A DNA stretch of 64,000 bases from Adineta steineri (lineage: Eukaryota > Rotifera > Eurotatoria > Adinetida > Adinetidae): the NCBI GenBank assembly GCA_905250115.1, contig CAJNOI010000015.1, positions 189,283 through 253,282 of the forward strand, given 5' to 3'. Below the pieces are notes generated by a model. It did no database searches and was not told the origin of the DNA. It saw only the letters and a list, made by a program, of their open reading frames with translations. Every line of letters begins with the position of its first letter. The stretch's first letter is position 1. Positions 33,754 to 46,732 of this stretch are shown in pieces. The translations under genes and the position numbers were made by a program.

Positions 33754-35514
33754 TTAGACAAGAAGAAGATTATCAATTTTAAAGTCAATTGATGAAGCTA
33801 AACGTCGAATATAATCACTTGAACTTATACAACGATATTTAGGTTCATTTAAATTTATAATTCCACTTTCATTTGAACCACCAACAAGTTCAATTAAACG
33901 CATTGATGTTAATAAAGCTAATTGACTATATATTTGACTTGTTAATGGTATTGTATCACCTTGTAAAGAACAATAGATAGCCAAAAGACGATTAAGTGCT
34001 ACAGGTTTATTCGATGATAATGGTAAATATTCAATTTTTGCTGTATCCAATTGTGTTCGTTTATGCATAATTTTTGCTCGTCGACTTTTTTTACCTTGAC
34101 TTTGTTTATCATATAACATACGATCATATTTTATTGCATTTTGTGTTGCTAAATAAATCGCAATTAATAAAAATTTAGCTGATAATGGAAGATCACGAGT
34201 ATTTGTTTTATTATTCATAATTGAAATAGGCGATGCATTTTCAATTGTTTCTTCATCAGCTGTATGTGTATCAAGAAATTTTGGAATACTCATCGAACGT
34301 GTATAAACAGAATTAAGTACCTAAATATAAAGATAGATTTATTTTTTGGGCTAAAAATAAAAACAAATTACAAGTAACGCTCGTCTGGAGACTCGCTCAA
34401 TTCTTTGTCGACCGCGATTACCCTTCAGCCAAACCTTATAAAAAAAACTATCCGCAACAAAATTTCAAAAACTGATATCAGATCCGAAGTCCCTGCATCG
34501 CAATACCTCACGAAATGTCTTTCCCAAAAAATCGGTCTTCGATGTTTTTTGACCCTGCGGACACACAAGCAAACAATTTATTTCTGCTGGACTGTTCTCT
34601 ACGAGAAAAAGAATATCTACCTGCATAAAAAATTCTTTTTGATAAAGCATCCGATAATCATTATTCATTCCATCATCATTAGCTTGTTTTTTTGCATTAA
34701 TACGTAAATAATCTTTAATACACATTGTTGACATATCTTTCAATTCGACAAGATCATTTGTAACAGCATAGAAAATTTGTAATGCTAATTCAATTATAAT
34801 TTGTAATTGACTTATAGATGATGGAAGTATATCTTGTTGTTCTAAAGAAACAAAGAAAAATTTTTCGTAGAATGTTTTAATTATTAAAAATCATATTGTT
34901 TTACGTGTTAAAATATTTTGTAATATTGCAATAATTTCTGTACGAGTATAAGCTGGTATAAATATAGTTGTAGGTGTTAATACACCTAATTCAGCTTCGA
35001 TTTGATTCATTTGTGGTAAGAGATAGAATGGTTGATGACCAATTAATACAAGTGAATGATGAAAGTTTCCTAATGTTAATTCATTTAATTTAAATAGAAG
35101 ATAAAGTAAATGTCCAGTTGTATCATAATTTAATAATAGTTCAATATGATGAAGTACAACAAAATAATATTGTTTAGTTTTCTTTTTTTTAAGATTATTC
35201 TCTTGAATAGAATAATCACGTAATACTCGTACAAAATCATTGAAATTTCTCATTGTTGGAACAGATTGATTCGTTAATGATGAAATAAATGTTGAATAGA
35301 ACATATTTAACGAATAAATTTCTCGACAATCAAACCATAATATTGAATGCTTGTGTACATTAAGTACATGTTTAACTAATGTTGATTTTCCTGTATTATT
35401 ATTTCCATAGATATATACATGAGATGGATATGGTATGAGTGGATTTGAAGAAAAAAGTTTTTCTAAACATGTCGAAATCGAAGAACGACATGAATAACTA
35501 TCTGGTAATGACAT
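33754..35514 (-). CDS. ORC5: Origin recognition complex subunit 5
   Basis: Three exons on the minus strand, 34905-35514, 34621-34841 and 33754-34320, give 465 residues (human about 435). The AAA+ part has a Walker A loop YIYGNNNTGKSTLVK. The Walker B position reads FVVLHHIELLL, with His where Asp is usual, so ATP hydrolysis is doubtful while binding is plausible. The end matches the ORC5 C-terminal domain: LPLSAKFLLIAIYLATQNA, LNRLLAIYCSLQGDT and EPKYRCISSSDYIRRLASS. ORC5 is part of the nuclear complex that marks replication origins and loads MCM helicase. The ATG follows CTGTATTTCAG directly, a 3' splice acceptor with no upstream partner exon, 230 nt downstream of the TMF1 stop. This fits a trans-spliced second gene of an operon. 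Intron 2 (300 nt) is longer and richer in G+C than its neighbours and may hold an insertion. SEL1L3 converges on it with 170 nt between stops. Confidence 0.9.
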
Positions 35515-35744
35515 CTGAAATACAGATTATTTATAAATAAAATTAATTTTTTTATTATTATATTTTCAAAATGAAAAACATAAGCGCGAGAGGGACATAA
35601 TAATAAAAAAAGAGAGAAATCAATAAATTAACAGTATCAGAAGTTCTAAAAAGAAGAAAAACCGTATCACAACAAATCCAACATCGTTTATTACAGTTGT
35701 TAGAAATGACTGAATAGAAAACGATGGGATTTAGTCAATTCCAA
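35515..35744 (-). promoter_or_regulatory. Intercistronic region TMF1-ORC5 with candidate trans-splice acceptor
   Basis: Only 230 nt separate the TMF1 stop from the ORC5 ATG on the same strand. The minus strand reads TAATCTGTATTTCAG then ATG, a good 3' splice site touching the start codon. No donor for an ordinary upstream exon was found in the interval. Spliced-leader trans-splicing is known in bdelloid rotifers; its use here is inference. Confidence 0.5.
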
Positions 35745-38700
35745 TTATCGATTATGAGAATTTTGTTTCATTAAATCATCAATCTAAAAATAAAGATGTA
35801 CAAGAGTTTTTATGATTATTTCTCTCATAATATTATAGTTAATACGAACCTGAGCTCGATAAAGTGTCTTAACATCTGCTAAATCAAGTCGAAGTTCATC
35901 AGCTTCTTCTTGTTTTTCCCCGTACATTGTTAAAAGAGCATCATAACGTCTTTCTAATCCCTACAAAATACATATATCAATAGAAAATCTTGTCTTTCTC
36001 TTATCAACACAATACTTTAAATTGTTCGTTAAGTACGGGATAATTTACTGTTTGTTGTTGTAATTTTTCATTTTGTGTTGATAGATTGACTAATTCCCTA
36101 GCCATTGATTCTCTAGTTCGTTCTAAATCTGAAATTTCACTCTACAAAAAAAAGATAACATATTTAATTCATCGATATTTTCAATAAAAATATACTTGTA
36201 ATAATGTTATTTCTCCTTCTTTTTCTTTCAATTGTGATTCTAAACTTTCTAATACAGCTATTGCACCTGTATTTCTTAAGGAGTCATATACACTTGGTTT
36301 TGGTGTTGAAACAAACTAGGCACAATAAAAAGAAAGTTTCCTTTTATGAACTGTATGTTTGTTTTTACTGCAGAACGTTCAAATGAAAATGTCGAAGGTG
36401 TATCATGTCCACCCGATGGATGTCGGCTATGTTGATGTGCAAATGTTTCAAGATTTGAACTCGTACGATGTATGGAATGTGTATCATATTGATTAGACTA
36501 AAAGAAAAAGAGAATATATAATTTGTATAAGGAAAATTAAATTTTACTTGTTCTTTTAATGCATCATTAACAATTTGTAATTTTTTTATATCACTTTCAT
36601 ATTTTGTTTTCTCATGTTCGGTATCTAATTCAATTTGTCGCTAAAAAATATATCGTTTATTAAAAAATAAATATGAAAAATATTTTTTTATAAACCTTTT
36701 CTTGCATGAGACTATTGATTTGTTGAGTAAATGCTTCTTGCATTGATTCCATTTGACTTTTTTCTCTATAAAAGATAAATAGAATATTTTATTCATGTTT
36801 TTTTTATTTATACCTTTGTTTAGCATCTTCAAAATTAGTTAATTTCATTTTAAGAATATCGATTTCAGATGTTAGACGTATTTTATCTTGTCTTAATGTT
36901 GATAATTGTGCTTCAGCTAATTTCCATTTAGCATTTGTTTCTAATAATGTTTCATTAGCTACACGTTCATGTTCAACACTTGTGGCATATTGAGATTGCA
37001 TTTCAGCTAAAGAAAAAAAACTTCTGTTTGATTTTTATTGATTCAATTATGAATAATATACCAAGACGATCAGTTAGTTGTCGTTCGGTTTTTTCAAGAG
37101 AATTTATTTGTGAAGTATATGATGTTCGAAGATTGTCGATTTGACGAAGGAGTGGATATGTCGCTTAAAAAAGAATGAACAGAGATAATTATTAAGATTG
37201 TAAATATAAATAAAATATACCATTGGAAATATTTTGTGTCAGTTCTTCATTACGTGATTCAGATTCTTGAAGTCGCTAAAATAAATAAAATCGATTGATT
37301 TATATTATAAAATCTCATTATTATTATTATATTAAGTAACATAATTTGCTTTAGCAATATCGATTAAGACTTCATGATCCGTTGAAAATATTCAGCCTGT
37401 TTATGAGTATTTGATTACATCTTTTAGTTACAAAAAAGATTGTATTATGATTAGAAGAAGCTCAAAAAAAATATCGCGTATATACCTTGTATTAAATGAA
37501 ATACAAACAATATTATTTAGTAAAGAAAATCATGCTATTTATAATTTTTGAAAAAAACTTCATCGAAAAGAAATATATCAGCAAATATTTCGCTCTTGAT
37601 TGTACTCCTGAAATTTAAATATATGAATAACTGTAACTCATTTTCTGCGATATATATATAGGTAATGTTCAAAGTTTCTATACCAGGAATACAACGGTGA
37701 CGGTTAGTTACCGGTAACCGTAGGGACCGGTAACCGTTCCATCTTGAGGGTGTAGGTGTGGGTATTCATTTCATCTATCACCCACACCCTCAAGATGGTT
37801 ACCGGTCCCTACGGTTACCGTCACCGTTGCATCCCTATTCTATAAAAATCTCGAGCTTACTACAAACTATTTACGATCGAAACTTGAAATCAAAAGCTGA
37901 AAAACAGATGATAATTCAAAGATACTGAAGACATACTTGTCGAAGATCATTAACTTCTTGTCTTAAAACTTGTTCTCTTCGATTAAGTTGTATTTCACTA
38001 CGTTGAATGGAATGTCTTAATTCATCAATAGTCATTTGTAATTTTTCTTGTTCTTGTCGAGAAAGTAAACGTTCTTTATCAAGTGCCATACGAATTTCTT
38101 CACGTAATACAATTTCTGCGGATAATGTTGCTTCAACAACTTTACTTTCAGTTGCTGCTTTTGTTTTATTCAATTCAGCTATTTCTCTAAACAAAATTTC
38201 GTAGAATTAAAAAGGCAAGAAGAAAAAAAATATTAATTTACTTGTAGGAATTTTCAAGTGCAACTTTGGTACTACGAATTTGTTCTTCAACATCTTCATA
38301 TAAAGATTTTATTGATATACATTCTTTTTCATAATGTACAGCAGATTTTTCAAGTTTTTTAACGGTTTCTTTAGATAAGAATAATTATTAATTATTTAAA
38401 TAGAAGATTTCTACTTCATATATATACCTTTTAATTGTTTTTCATTTTCTTCTTTTTCTAATAAATTTTTCTTTGCATCATCTAATTCAGCTGTCAATTT
38501 ATCAATTCTTGTACTTAAATATATGAAAAATTATTTTAATATTTAAAAAATAAATAATTAATAATATACTTAAGTAATGTTTGATGAGCGTCATTTTCTT
38601 TCTCTTTAGCTCGTAATTTTTTTATTATATTTGTATGTTGTAATTGTGTTTTAGATAGTTTTTCACCTTCTTCAAGTAATTGTTGTATTTGTTCTTCTTT

Positions 38701-41577
38701 ATCACGTAATACAGCCATTGCATTACCAGATGATGTTGAACTACACATAAATTAATCGAAATTTTTTTCATAAAACTAAGAAATAATACCTATCAAATAA
38801 TTGCTTTTGTAATGTATCAAGTTGTTTACGAAGATGATCGCGTTCCTTAATTAAAAATTTGGAATTATAGAAATTGAATATTTAAAATATTACTTGTGAA
38901 ATATGTTTTTGTTCTTCAATTTTCATCGAAAGATTTTCAATTGTTTGCTGAAATTCATTCGTCAATTGAGTTGTACGTTGTTCTAATTCTGTTAATGATC
39001 TATATAAGAGAACGAATAAAGATTAAATCTAATATTATTTTTAATTTACTGTTTTAATGATTGATTTGTTCGATGCAATTCATTCGACTCATTTGTTAAT
39101 TTTTTAAAATCTCGTTCACGTAATTCAAGACGTTCTTTTAATTCACCTAATTCCTATTATGAACAAAATTTTGAATACATTATTAATCAATATAACAATG
39201 ACAAACTTTAGCAGTTTCTGACATATGAAATTCTAAATAAAAAAAAACATCAAGTTTATAATAAAAATAATAAATGACGTTTCATACTTTGTTGATTATC
39301 ATCACCATCGATTTCATCATTTGACTAATAGAATAAAAAAAATATTAGAAATTTATAATTATCTATTCTTACGGGTTCATAATTATTCTGTTCTGTAGCT
39401 GCTTCATCAATTAAAGTTGACCATGATGAAGTATCACAATTTAATGTTAAGTTTTTGTCAATATTATCTATCGATATTGGATGATGATGATATGTTAGAT
39501 TTGATGAATGTGATGGAAAACGAACAACAACCTGAATTTATTTTTATTGATGAATAAAATTTAATAGGAAAATAAAGAAATTCACCTCTCGTACAACTGG
39601 TCGTCGAGCATCACGTAATTCTCGACATTTATCAAATGTTTCTGTTGTATTCAGAGTTAAACCACTAGTAACACTTGGAGATGAAATTACTTCAATATCT
39701 GATGATGCACAGGATGTTTGTTTACCATCATCCGATGAATCTTTACTGTGCTGAATTGAAAGTAACAAGGATTTTTTCTTATGAAATTTTAATAAATTAA
39801 AATACGAACTGTATCATGTCCATTGGAAGATGATAATGTATGAGTTGGTGAATTTGATTGTTCAACTAAAAGATTTTCATCTTCTTCATCTGTTGAAACA
39901 GTTGCTAAATGTTGTTCTTTATCATGATCAGTTGTGACTACAGGTGTTGGTGTTAAATCATCATCAGTCAAGGATGATGTTAAAAATTCATTGGGTGGAT
40001 ATGATGATGTATATAATAGAGATGATGAATCGTTATCATTTATATCATGTAATGATTGCTCGATATTGTTTCTAAAAATAAGAAAATAGAATGCTTGTAG
40101 CGAATGAGAAGACTCTATTCTACAATGACATCTGTTACTATTTGAAAGAATTTACTTAGAAAATTGATATTATAAATATTAATCTATATAGTATCGAATT
40201 CTTTGTCATATGATGGAATATCAGTAGTTTTAAACTGAAAATCATCGTTTAAGAAAATAATATATAAATCTAACTAACTAGATCATTAAAATATCACCAT
40301 AATTAACTGTTTACATGTAAATACATAGTAACAGGAATTCTTACCATTAAAGAAAAGAAAATAGTCATGTTTTCATATCTCCTCTTCCTAGTTGTATGTC
40401 AAACGTTGATTCACATTCCACACGTTTAATTCCTTTCTTTTCGTTTTATGAAATAGTCACTATGTGCTCATTCCTACAGTGTGTGTATCCATTCATCTTT
40501 CAAATATCACTTCTCTTGATTTATATATTCTAATTTTTGATAAGAATAATGATTAAAATTAGTTTGAGATAGAAAATTACTATTTTGATAGGTTTTGTTA
40601 TAGTAATAATTAATAGAAGAGATAATAATATTTTAAATTCGAAATAAAATACATACTCAGAAGTATTATTTTCTCGATTATTCATCCAAGAATCAATAAC
40701 ATCACGTTTATTAGATGAAAACGAAGGAATTATTTGAGATCGATCTTCGGTATCAGATTCTGTATGTATAAATGTATGTTGTTCATCAGTTTTATTCTCC
40801 AAAATAGGACCAATAATCGTCGATTCAGACGATGGAATACTTAATGTTGGTCGTAATGAATTAGTACTTTCACTACTAGAACTTTCTGTTATTGTTGACG
40901 ATTCACCTAATGATGATAATGATTGTGTTTGTTGTTGTTGCGTATCAATAGATTCTGTTATAGATAATGATGGTGTTTGTATATCAATAGATTCTAATAC
41001 TGTTGGTTTTTCTTCTTCGTTGTTATTCTGCTGTTCACTTGTAATTACATCCGATTGGGATTGAGAAGAAATCTGAATTGTCAAAAAGTGAAATTAATTT
41101 TAGATAAAATGCTAAAAAAAAGAATAATTTTTCACCAGTGATGATGCATTATTATTATCACTCCATGCATTCCAACTGGAAAATGATGCAGCATCTTTTT
41201 CTGTTTTTTCTTCGTTTTCTATTTTCGGTGTTGGAGGTCTTTGGTTGCCAAGAAATGTCGAAAAAAATTCATCAGTTGTCGTTTGCGTAGTGAGGGCTCC
41301 TGTATTACTTGCTAAATAGTATTAGAAAAAAAACCTTCTTCAATCCCATTACGTTAATGTAGTTAATATTACCTATCGGTTGAGATTCTGTACCAGGAGG
41401 TCCATCCTTGATATCGAGGACTTTATCTAAATGAATAAAGTTTTTGTAATAAGAAAAGACAACAAAATATAAAAAACATTAGTTTTTTTTCGTACCTATG
41501 GTTTTTTGTGCATTTATTAAAGTACTTGTTGCTAATTGTGTTAATTTACTTGTATCGATATTAAACCAACCAGACAT
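35745..41577 (-). CDS. TMF1: TATA element modulatory factor / golgin TMF1 homologue
   Basis: Twenty-six exons give 1104 residues (human 1093). In order of translation: 41496-41577, 41373-41426, 41136-41311, 40657-41072, 39810-40071, 39586-39750, 39373-39531, 39288-39324, 39207-39232, 39050-39153, 38894-38999, 38790-38845, 38570-38740, 38428-38513, 38242-38368, 37937-38186, 37221-37275, 37062-37163, 36814-37006, 36696-36765, 36548-36640, 36369-36497, 36196-36315, 36016-36141, 35850-35960 and 35745-35783. The N-terminus MSGWFNIDTSKLTQLATSTL and KTIDKVLDIKDG match TMF1, as does LLEEGEKLSKTQLQHTNIIK in the coiled coil. The end also matches: LESLESQLKEKEGEITLLQ, YDALLTMYGEKQEEADELRL and QIDDLMKQNS. 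The protein is coiled coil from about residue 400. TMF1 is a Golgi-rim golgin that captures vesicles and binds Rab6; its first residues act as the tether. Introns 4 (585 nt) and 16 (661 nt) are unusually long; the latter contains a foldback element. Confidence 0.9.
37684..37836. mobile_element. hAT-like foldback MITE in TMF1 intron 16
   Basis: A near-perfect hairpin. CAGGAATACAACGGTGACGG on the left pairs with CCGTCACCGTTGCATCCCT on the right, and the blocks TAACCGTAGGGACCGGTAAC and ATCTTGAGGGTGT also pair, leaving a short loop near 37767-37779. The flanks TTCTATAC (37676-37683) and TTCTATAA (37838-37845) look like an 8-bp target duplication with one change. CAGGG-type ends plus 8 bp suggest hAT. 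The stem contains GGGTGTGGGT. Confidence 0.7.
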
Positions 41578-41880
41578 AATTATTTTCTAACACCTAAAAT
41601 TTAATAAACATTATTGTACTTTGAAAAAAAACAGAAGAACAAAGTTAGCATGATATACATATATTATATGTATATATTGGACGCTGACACGATGATATTA
41701 ACTTTGATGTCTGCCATTGGAATAGATTGGTTGTGCCACGTCAACCAATTGGAAATGACTACTTTATGTAATTCGTTAAAAAAAGAACCACTAACACCTT
41801 TTTTATGACTCATATCAGAGACTGACATCGACACACTGCAGTATATTTATTTACTTTGATAAGTTTATTGCGTTACGAGA
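41578..41880. promoter_or_regulatory. Bidirectional TMF1/CC2D1 promoter with CCAAT boxes
   Basis: 303 bp separate two head-to-head start codons. Three CCAAT/ATTGG elements cluster at 41716-41720, 41726-41730 and 41745-41752 (the last is the palindrome CCAATTGG). TGCCACGTCAAC at 41734-41745 is an ATF/CREB-type site. Clustered inverted CCAAT boxes beside a CRE-like site fit an NF-Y dependent bidirectional housekeeping promoter. The 12-mer recurs in the promoter at 54402-54413. Confidence 0.65.
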
Positions 41881-44800
41881 ATGTTCAATAGTAAGAAAAA
41901 TAATAAACCAACAAAACGAGCTAAAGCAGAAGGAGGAGGATCAGCATTAATGCAACAGGTAAATAAAATTTATTTTATTTGAAATATATTCATGAAATAT
42001 TATCTTTTGTCTTAGATGGGCTTTCAAATACCTAATTTTGATGATCCAAATTTAGGTGCTCCTGATGATGATGACGATGATGATACATTATTAGATGAAT
42101 TAAGACAAATGCAACAAGATACTGGCGGTCCTACATCAAAACGAGCTAAAGCTAATCAAAAAAAGCCAAGTTGGTATTTTTTTTATTATCTCACAGAAAA
42201 CAAAATATCTTGAGAATTATTTATATATCTGATTGATTCTTTTACATTAGTTGTTATGACTTTATATTAAAATATTTTATTGTAAATAGGTGGTTCAACT
42301 AAAGATCTTCAATCATTTCATAATGATGTGAATAAACTTCTAAGTGATATTGATCGTCCTATTGATGATGAAGAACTATCCGAAGGTGATGAAGATGAAC
42401 TTTTGGTAAGTTTTTATATCAATTTTTTTCTCTCTCAGATAATAAGATTTTTCTATATTGAATAGGACGAATTACATGAAATTGCTGGTGATATTGAAAC
42501 TGAAAATCAGATGGAAGTCGAGGAAACAAAACCAGTATTATCAGCATCAAATGGTAATATATTATCAGTACTCGAAGCACGTCGAGGAATGTATATGAAA
42601 GCTGTTGAAACAGCAAAAACTAATGGAGATGCTTCAAAAGCTAGACGACTTGATCGACAACTTAAAGTATACTTTTGAACTATAGAAAGAAAAGGTTTTT
42701 ATATATCATTCAATATTATTTAGCTCATTCAAGAATTACTTCAATCAGCTCGTACTGGTACACCAATTAATGAAAGTGATATACCACCTGAACTTTTTGT
42801 TACTGCACCTTCTTCAACATCCCAACCAGCAGTTGTTGCACAAGAAGTACCTCTTCAAATTTCTGCTTCTTCTTCGTCTTCTCCTTCACTACCACGACAA
42901 TCTGCAGTATCATTACCAAAAAATGATCAACCAGTTATTTCTCGACGTAAGTAATTATTTATGAATACTATTAAATACATATCAAAATTATGTAGCACCA
43001 GCACCAGCATCAACTTCTAATAATTCAGAAGAAGAAATTATGCGACTTAAATCATTAGCTGTACAAGCTAAAACCGAAGGTGATATGGCTAAAGCTAAAG
43101 AATATCTAATTCAGATGAAAGTACGTATGTTTCTTTGATATAATATCTGGATTTTATTACATAATATATAGAATTTACAAAATGCAACAACAGCAATTCC
43201 TGTAGCTTTACCTCCTACTTCCGCACAAACAGAAATGTCTAGTAATGTACCTGATAATGAAAATGCTACAGCACCATCTATGCCAAGTATATCATATTTT
43301 TTTTCCATTGATGTATTACTCATAATTTTATGTTTTAGTAACAGCACCTGAACCAAAAACAGTACTCGAAGCTTTACAACAACGACATGAAGAATTAACC
43401 AAACGACATCAAGATGCAGTTAGCAAAGGAGATAATTCCAAAGCCCGACGTATGGATCGACTTGCAAAGGTAAATTTTGGTATTTCAAATTTAAATTCTA
43501 TTTATTTGTTTTATCTCAGCAATATCAAGAAGCTATTGATGCAACACGAAAAGGTCGTCCATATGATTATAGTGAACTAGCAGAGTTACCTGGCTTTGCA
43601 CCTATACCTGTTCCCCAATCAAAAGTTCAACAACCCCCACCTACGGCAAATCCTACTGTAGCACCAGTAAAAACGTCACAATCAACTACACAAGTACGAT
43701 CAACACAACCTCAACCACAGCGAATAAGTCAACCACCCGGTCCTATGTTACAACCAACTTCTACAACTTCTACAAGTGATATATTTTCATTTGTTTTTCT
43801 CATTTTAATTATTTATTCTATAGATACACAAAGAGATCAACAAGTACAAGCATATCGTCTTAAACAAGAACAATATCAAAAACTTGCTGTACAAGCTAAA
43901 CAAAAAGGTATGTTGAACTATTTCGAAATTATAACTATGAATCTCTTTTATCTACAGGTGACCTTGAAACTGCTAAAAAATATCTTCTTGCTAGTAAAGA
44001 TATTGAGCGAACAATTGCATCTACTGAATCAGATGTACCCATGGAAACAAATGAAGTAATTTAATTTACTTTTCTCATTCATCATTTATATAAAAATTAA
44101 ATAATCTTTATTTTTTTTAGGTACCTGAAGTACCCAGTAGTGGTTACGAAATGATTCAGGATGATGAATTGACTGAAGATTTAGCACAAGCTGATCGTGA
44201 TACAATATATCGTCATTTACAAGAAGATCTTTTACGACAAATGCAATTATGTGCACGTAATCAACAAATGTATGCTCAAATGGAAGGACCAAATAATGCA
44301 AAACAAGCAAATGATTTTAAAATTCTTGAACAACGTTGTGCACATGATTTAGAACGATTACGACAATGTTTTCAACATGGATTAAAAGCACCTTTATTTC
44401 ATTATGAAAAACGACATATGAATATTATTCTAGTTAATAATGATTTAACTGATAATGATCTTGAGGTAAAAAGAAAATAGATACTTATTCTTATTAACTT
44501 AATTATTTCAGTAACAAAAAAAATTAAGACTATATCGAATGTCACATAATATAAAGAGAAATAACATATGAAATTTTAATAGAAAGTACTCTAAGTAATT
44601 GTAAACGTGTTTTGCTTTATTCAAATTGTTGCAATATTTAAAAAAAATGAATTATTTTAATTCTAAACATCTATTATTTAAGGTAAATGTTCTTCGTGGT
44701 ATAAATTTACATGTTCCATCAGGTTATTCTGCAACAGCTCTTGAAACTTATGTTATTATTGAATTTCCTTATCCACCTGAAACTCCTCAAACAGCTCGAA

Positions 44801-46566
44801 CACGTCATGCAACGGGTACAGCAAATGCTGAATATGCTGATTCGTTACATAAATTTCAAATAAAACGAAATGATAATAAATTTAAACGTTTAATGACTCG
44901 AAAAGAATTAAAATTAACAATATTCTATAGAGCTGGTTTTCTTCGATCGGATCGTCAATTAGGTACAGCATCAATAAAATTAGCTGCTTTAGATCAAACA
45001 TCAACTATACATGAATCAGCTGATGTTTTTGAAAATGATCATAAGAAAAAAGCGGAAGGAAAATTAGAAGTTAAAATACGTATTAAAGAACCATTTGGTC
45101 AAGTAAAATCATCAGAATTATCAACACAACGATGGCTTGTTATCGATCGTTTTGAAGATATTGTAATTCTAATCTTTTTATAATTAATTTTTATTTTACA
45201 TTACAATTTTATTTTAGTCACATACTTCCAAACCATCAACATCTAAGTAAGTTAAATAAAAGTAGCTAAGCTTAAGTTCGTTAACTCTTCTTCTGCTAAA
45301 TTGTGTTTTTCATTGGAATCAGTATCGTTTTGTCTAAAAGTTTTTTTTTAAAAATCAATCCTCTTTCATATCGTTTGGTCGAACATCCTATTTTTCAGTC
45401 CACTTCTCCCAACAACGAATATCGATAAACGAACATCGTCAATTTGTACATGTTTATAAATACAATCAAATAACAACAACAGCAAATTAAATACAATCAA
45501 ATGCATGGACATATCCACAGCATAAAGAATTAATAATTGTTTAATCTATTTTTTTTTGTTTTACTAAATTCTCTTTCTCTTTCTTTCTCGTAATATTTCA
45601 CTATGAATATGATGTTCTATTTTTTTGTGTCTTTTTGTTCATATATTTTTTCTACTAACATAAAATGGAATAATTTTGCTCTAAATTCAGATTTCCATCA
45701 ACAGCATCACCGATTACTGCTATTTCACGTCTTGTTCCTACAGGCGAAGCTTTAGGCTTATTGGCTATAAATTTGGCAGGAAATAATAATAATAATAATA
45801 AAAATGATGATATATTAGATAGCAGGTATTTCGTAGGAATTGTTTTTAAAAAACGTTTTTTAGAAGATAGTTTGCTTTTCTTCTTTGATTGATATGCACG
45901 AATGCACTGTTTGTTTTATTTTTCACCGTAGTTCAATTAAATTTATGTACGATTATATCTAATTGTTTTATTTTCATATAGAAGATCTAGTGGTGTAGAA
46001 TTAAAAAATGATAATCGTCGAGAAAGTCAAATACAAACAGGTACTCAAAGTATTCAAGTACTTAAATATGAAGCAGATCTTCTTCACGATCAGGTTTATT
46101 TATTTGAATAGTTTTCTTTTATTAAAACTCGATTATTAACTTAGATTGAACAACTTGAAGATCATCTTACACCAGATCAAATCGATAAATTACGCTTAAA
46201 ACAGCAAGCACTTATTGATCAAAGTGATCAAATTGTTCAAAGTTTACGTGATGGAGGAAAACCAGCTGTGCAAAGTAGACTTGTCTTTTTTTTCTATGTA
46301 TTTTTTCATTTTATTTTTCATTTTCTAGAACATGTTCAATATCTTGAAGGTTTAATTGAACAATACGATAAAGAATCACAGGAACATCGTCAACGAAATG
46401 ATATAAAAAAAGCGGATTTATTCTTAAATAAAAAAAATCTTGTTACCAAAGAAGTAACTATTTATTAACCATTTCTCAGTGTAAGATCATTTTGATTATT
46501 ATTTTTTAGATTGAAACACTTACTGGTCAACCACCACCATCAACTTCAGCAGATACGGAATTTTAA
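41881..46566 (+). CDS. CC2D1: CC2D1 / Lgd homologue: DM14 repeats and C2 domain
   Basis: Nineteen exons give 997 residues: 41881-41958, 42016-42169, 42290-42405, 42466-42666, 42724-42946, 42996-43120, 43172-43286, 43339-43469, 43520-43775, 43824-43907, 43958-44055, 44121-44465, 44683-45162, 45218-45246, 45691-45825, 45982-46093, 46145-46274, 46329-46453 and 46510-46566. Four DM14 motifs alternate in form: VLEARRGMYMKAVETAKTNG with SKARRLDRQLK, KSLAVQAKTEGDMAKAKEYL, LTKRHQDAVSKGDNSKARRM, and QKLAVQAKQKGDLETAKKYL. A C2 domain follows (VIIEFPYPPETPQ; FYRAGFLRSDRQLGTASIKL), then a short coiled C-terminus. Lgd/CC2D1 binds the ESCRT-III protein Shrub/CHMP4 through DM14 and controls endosomal sorting of Notch. 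Exon 14 must be spliced at GTAAGT because read-through meets TAA at once; an isoform ending there just after the C2 domain is possible. Confidence 0.9.
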
Positions 46567-46689
46567 AGCCTTTTCTTCTTTATCTTACTTATTATATTAT
46601 TCTTTGATTGATTTCGTAAACTACGCATTTATTCTTGTATACATTTTGTCTTTCTTATAAACCAAGCTATCAATTGATACATATATATA

Positions 46690-46732
46690 TAAACTTTACT
46701 CTTTCTGTGTGCTTGTAGATAAATCTTTGCAT
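46690..46732 (+). promoter_or_regulatory. Candidate trans-splice acceptor before PEX11G
   Basis: Between CC2D1 and PEX11G (166 nt stop to start) the sequence ACTCTTTCTGTGTGCTTGTAG ends at 46718, 14 nt before the PEX11G ATG. It is a pyrimidine-rich 3' splice site with no matching upstream donor in the gap, as expected for spliced-leader addition to the second gene of an operon. Confidence 0.45.

Noticed and set aside
34405-34707. Plus-strand 100-residue frame
   Set aside because: Runs across ORC5 intron 2 and exon 2 in antisense; no recognisable domain.
40072-40656. Extra exons in the long TMF1 intron 4
   Set aside because: The flanking exons join in phase 2 without help and no open, splice-bounded segment was found in between.
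46268-46468. CC2D1 exon starting at the ATG at 46268
   Set aside because: Reads intron sequence (Phe-rich); the splice at 46274/46329 joins the coiled-coil exons in phase.
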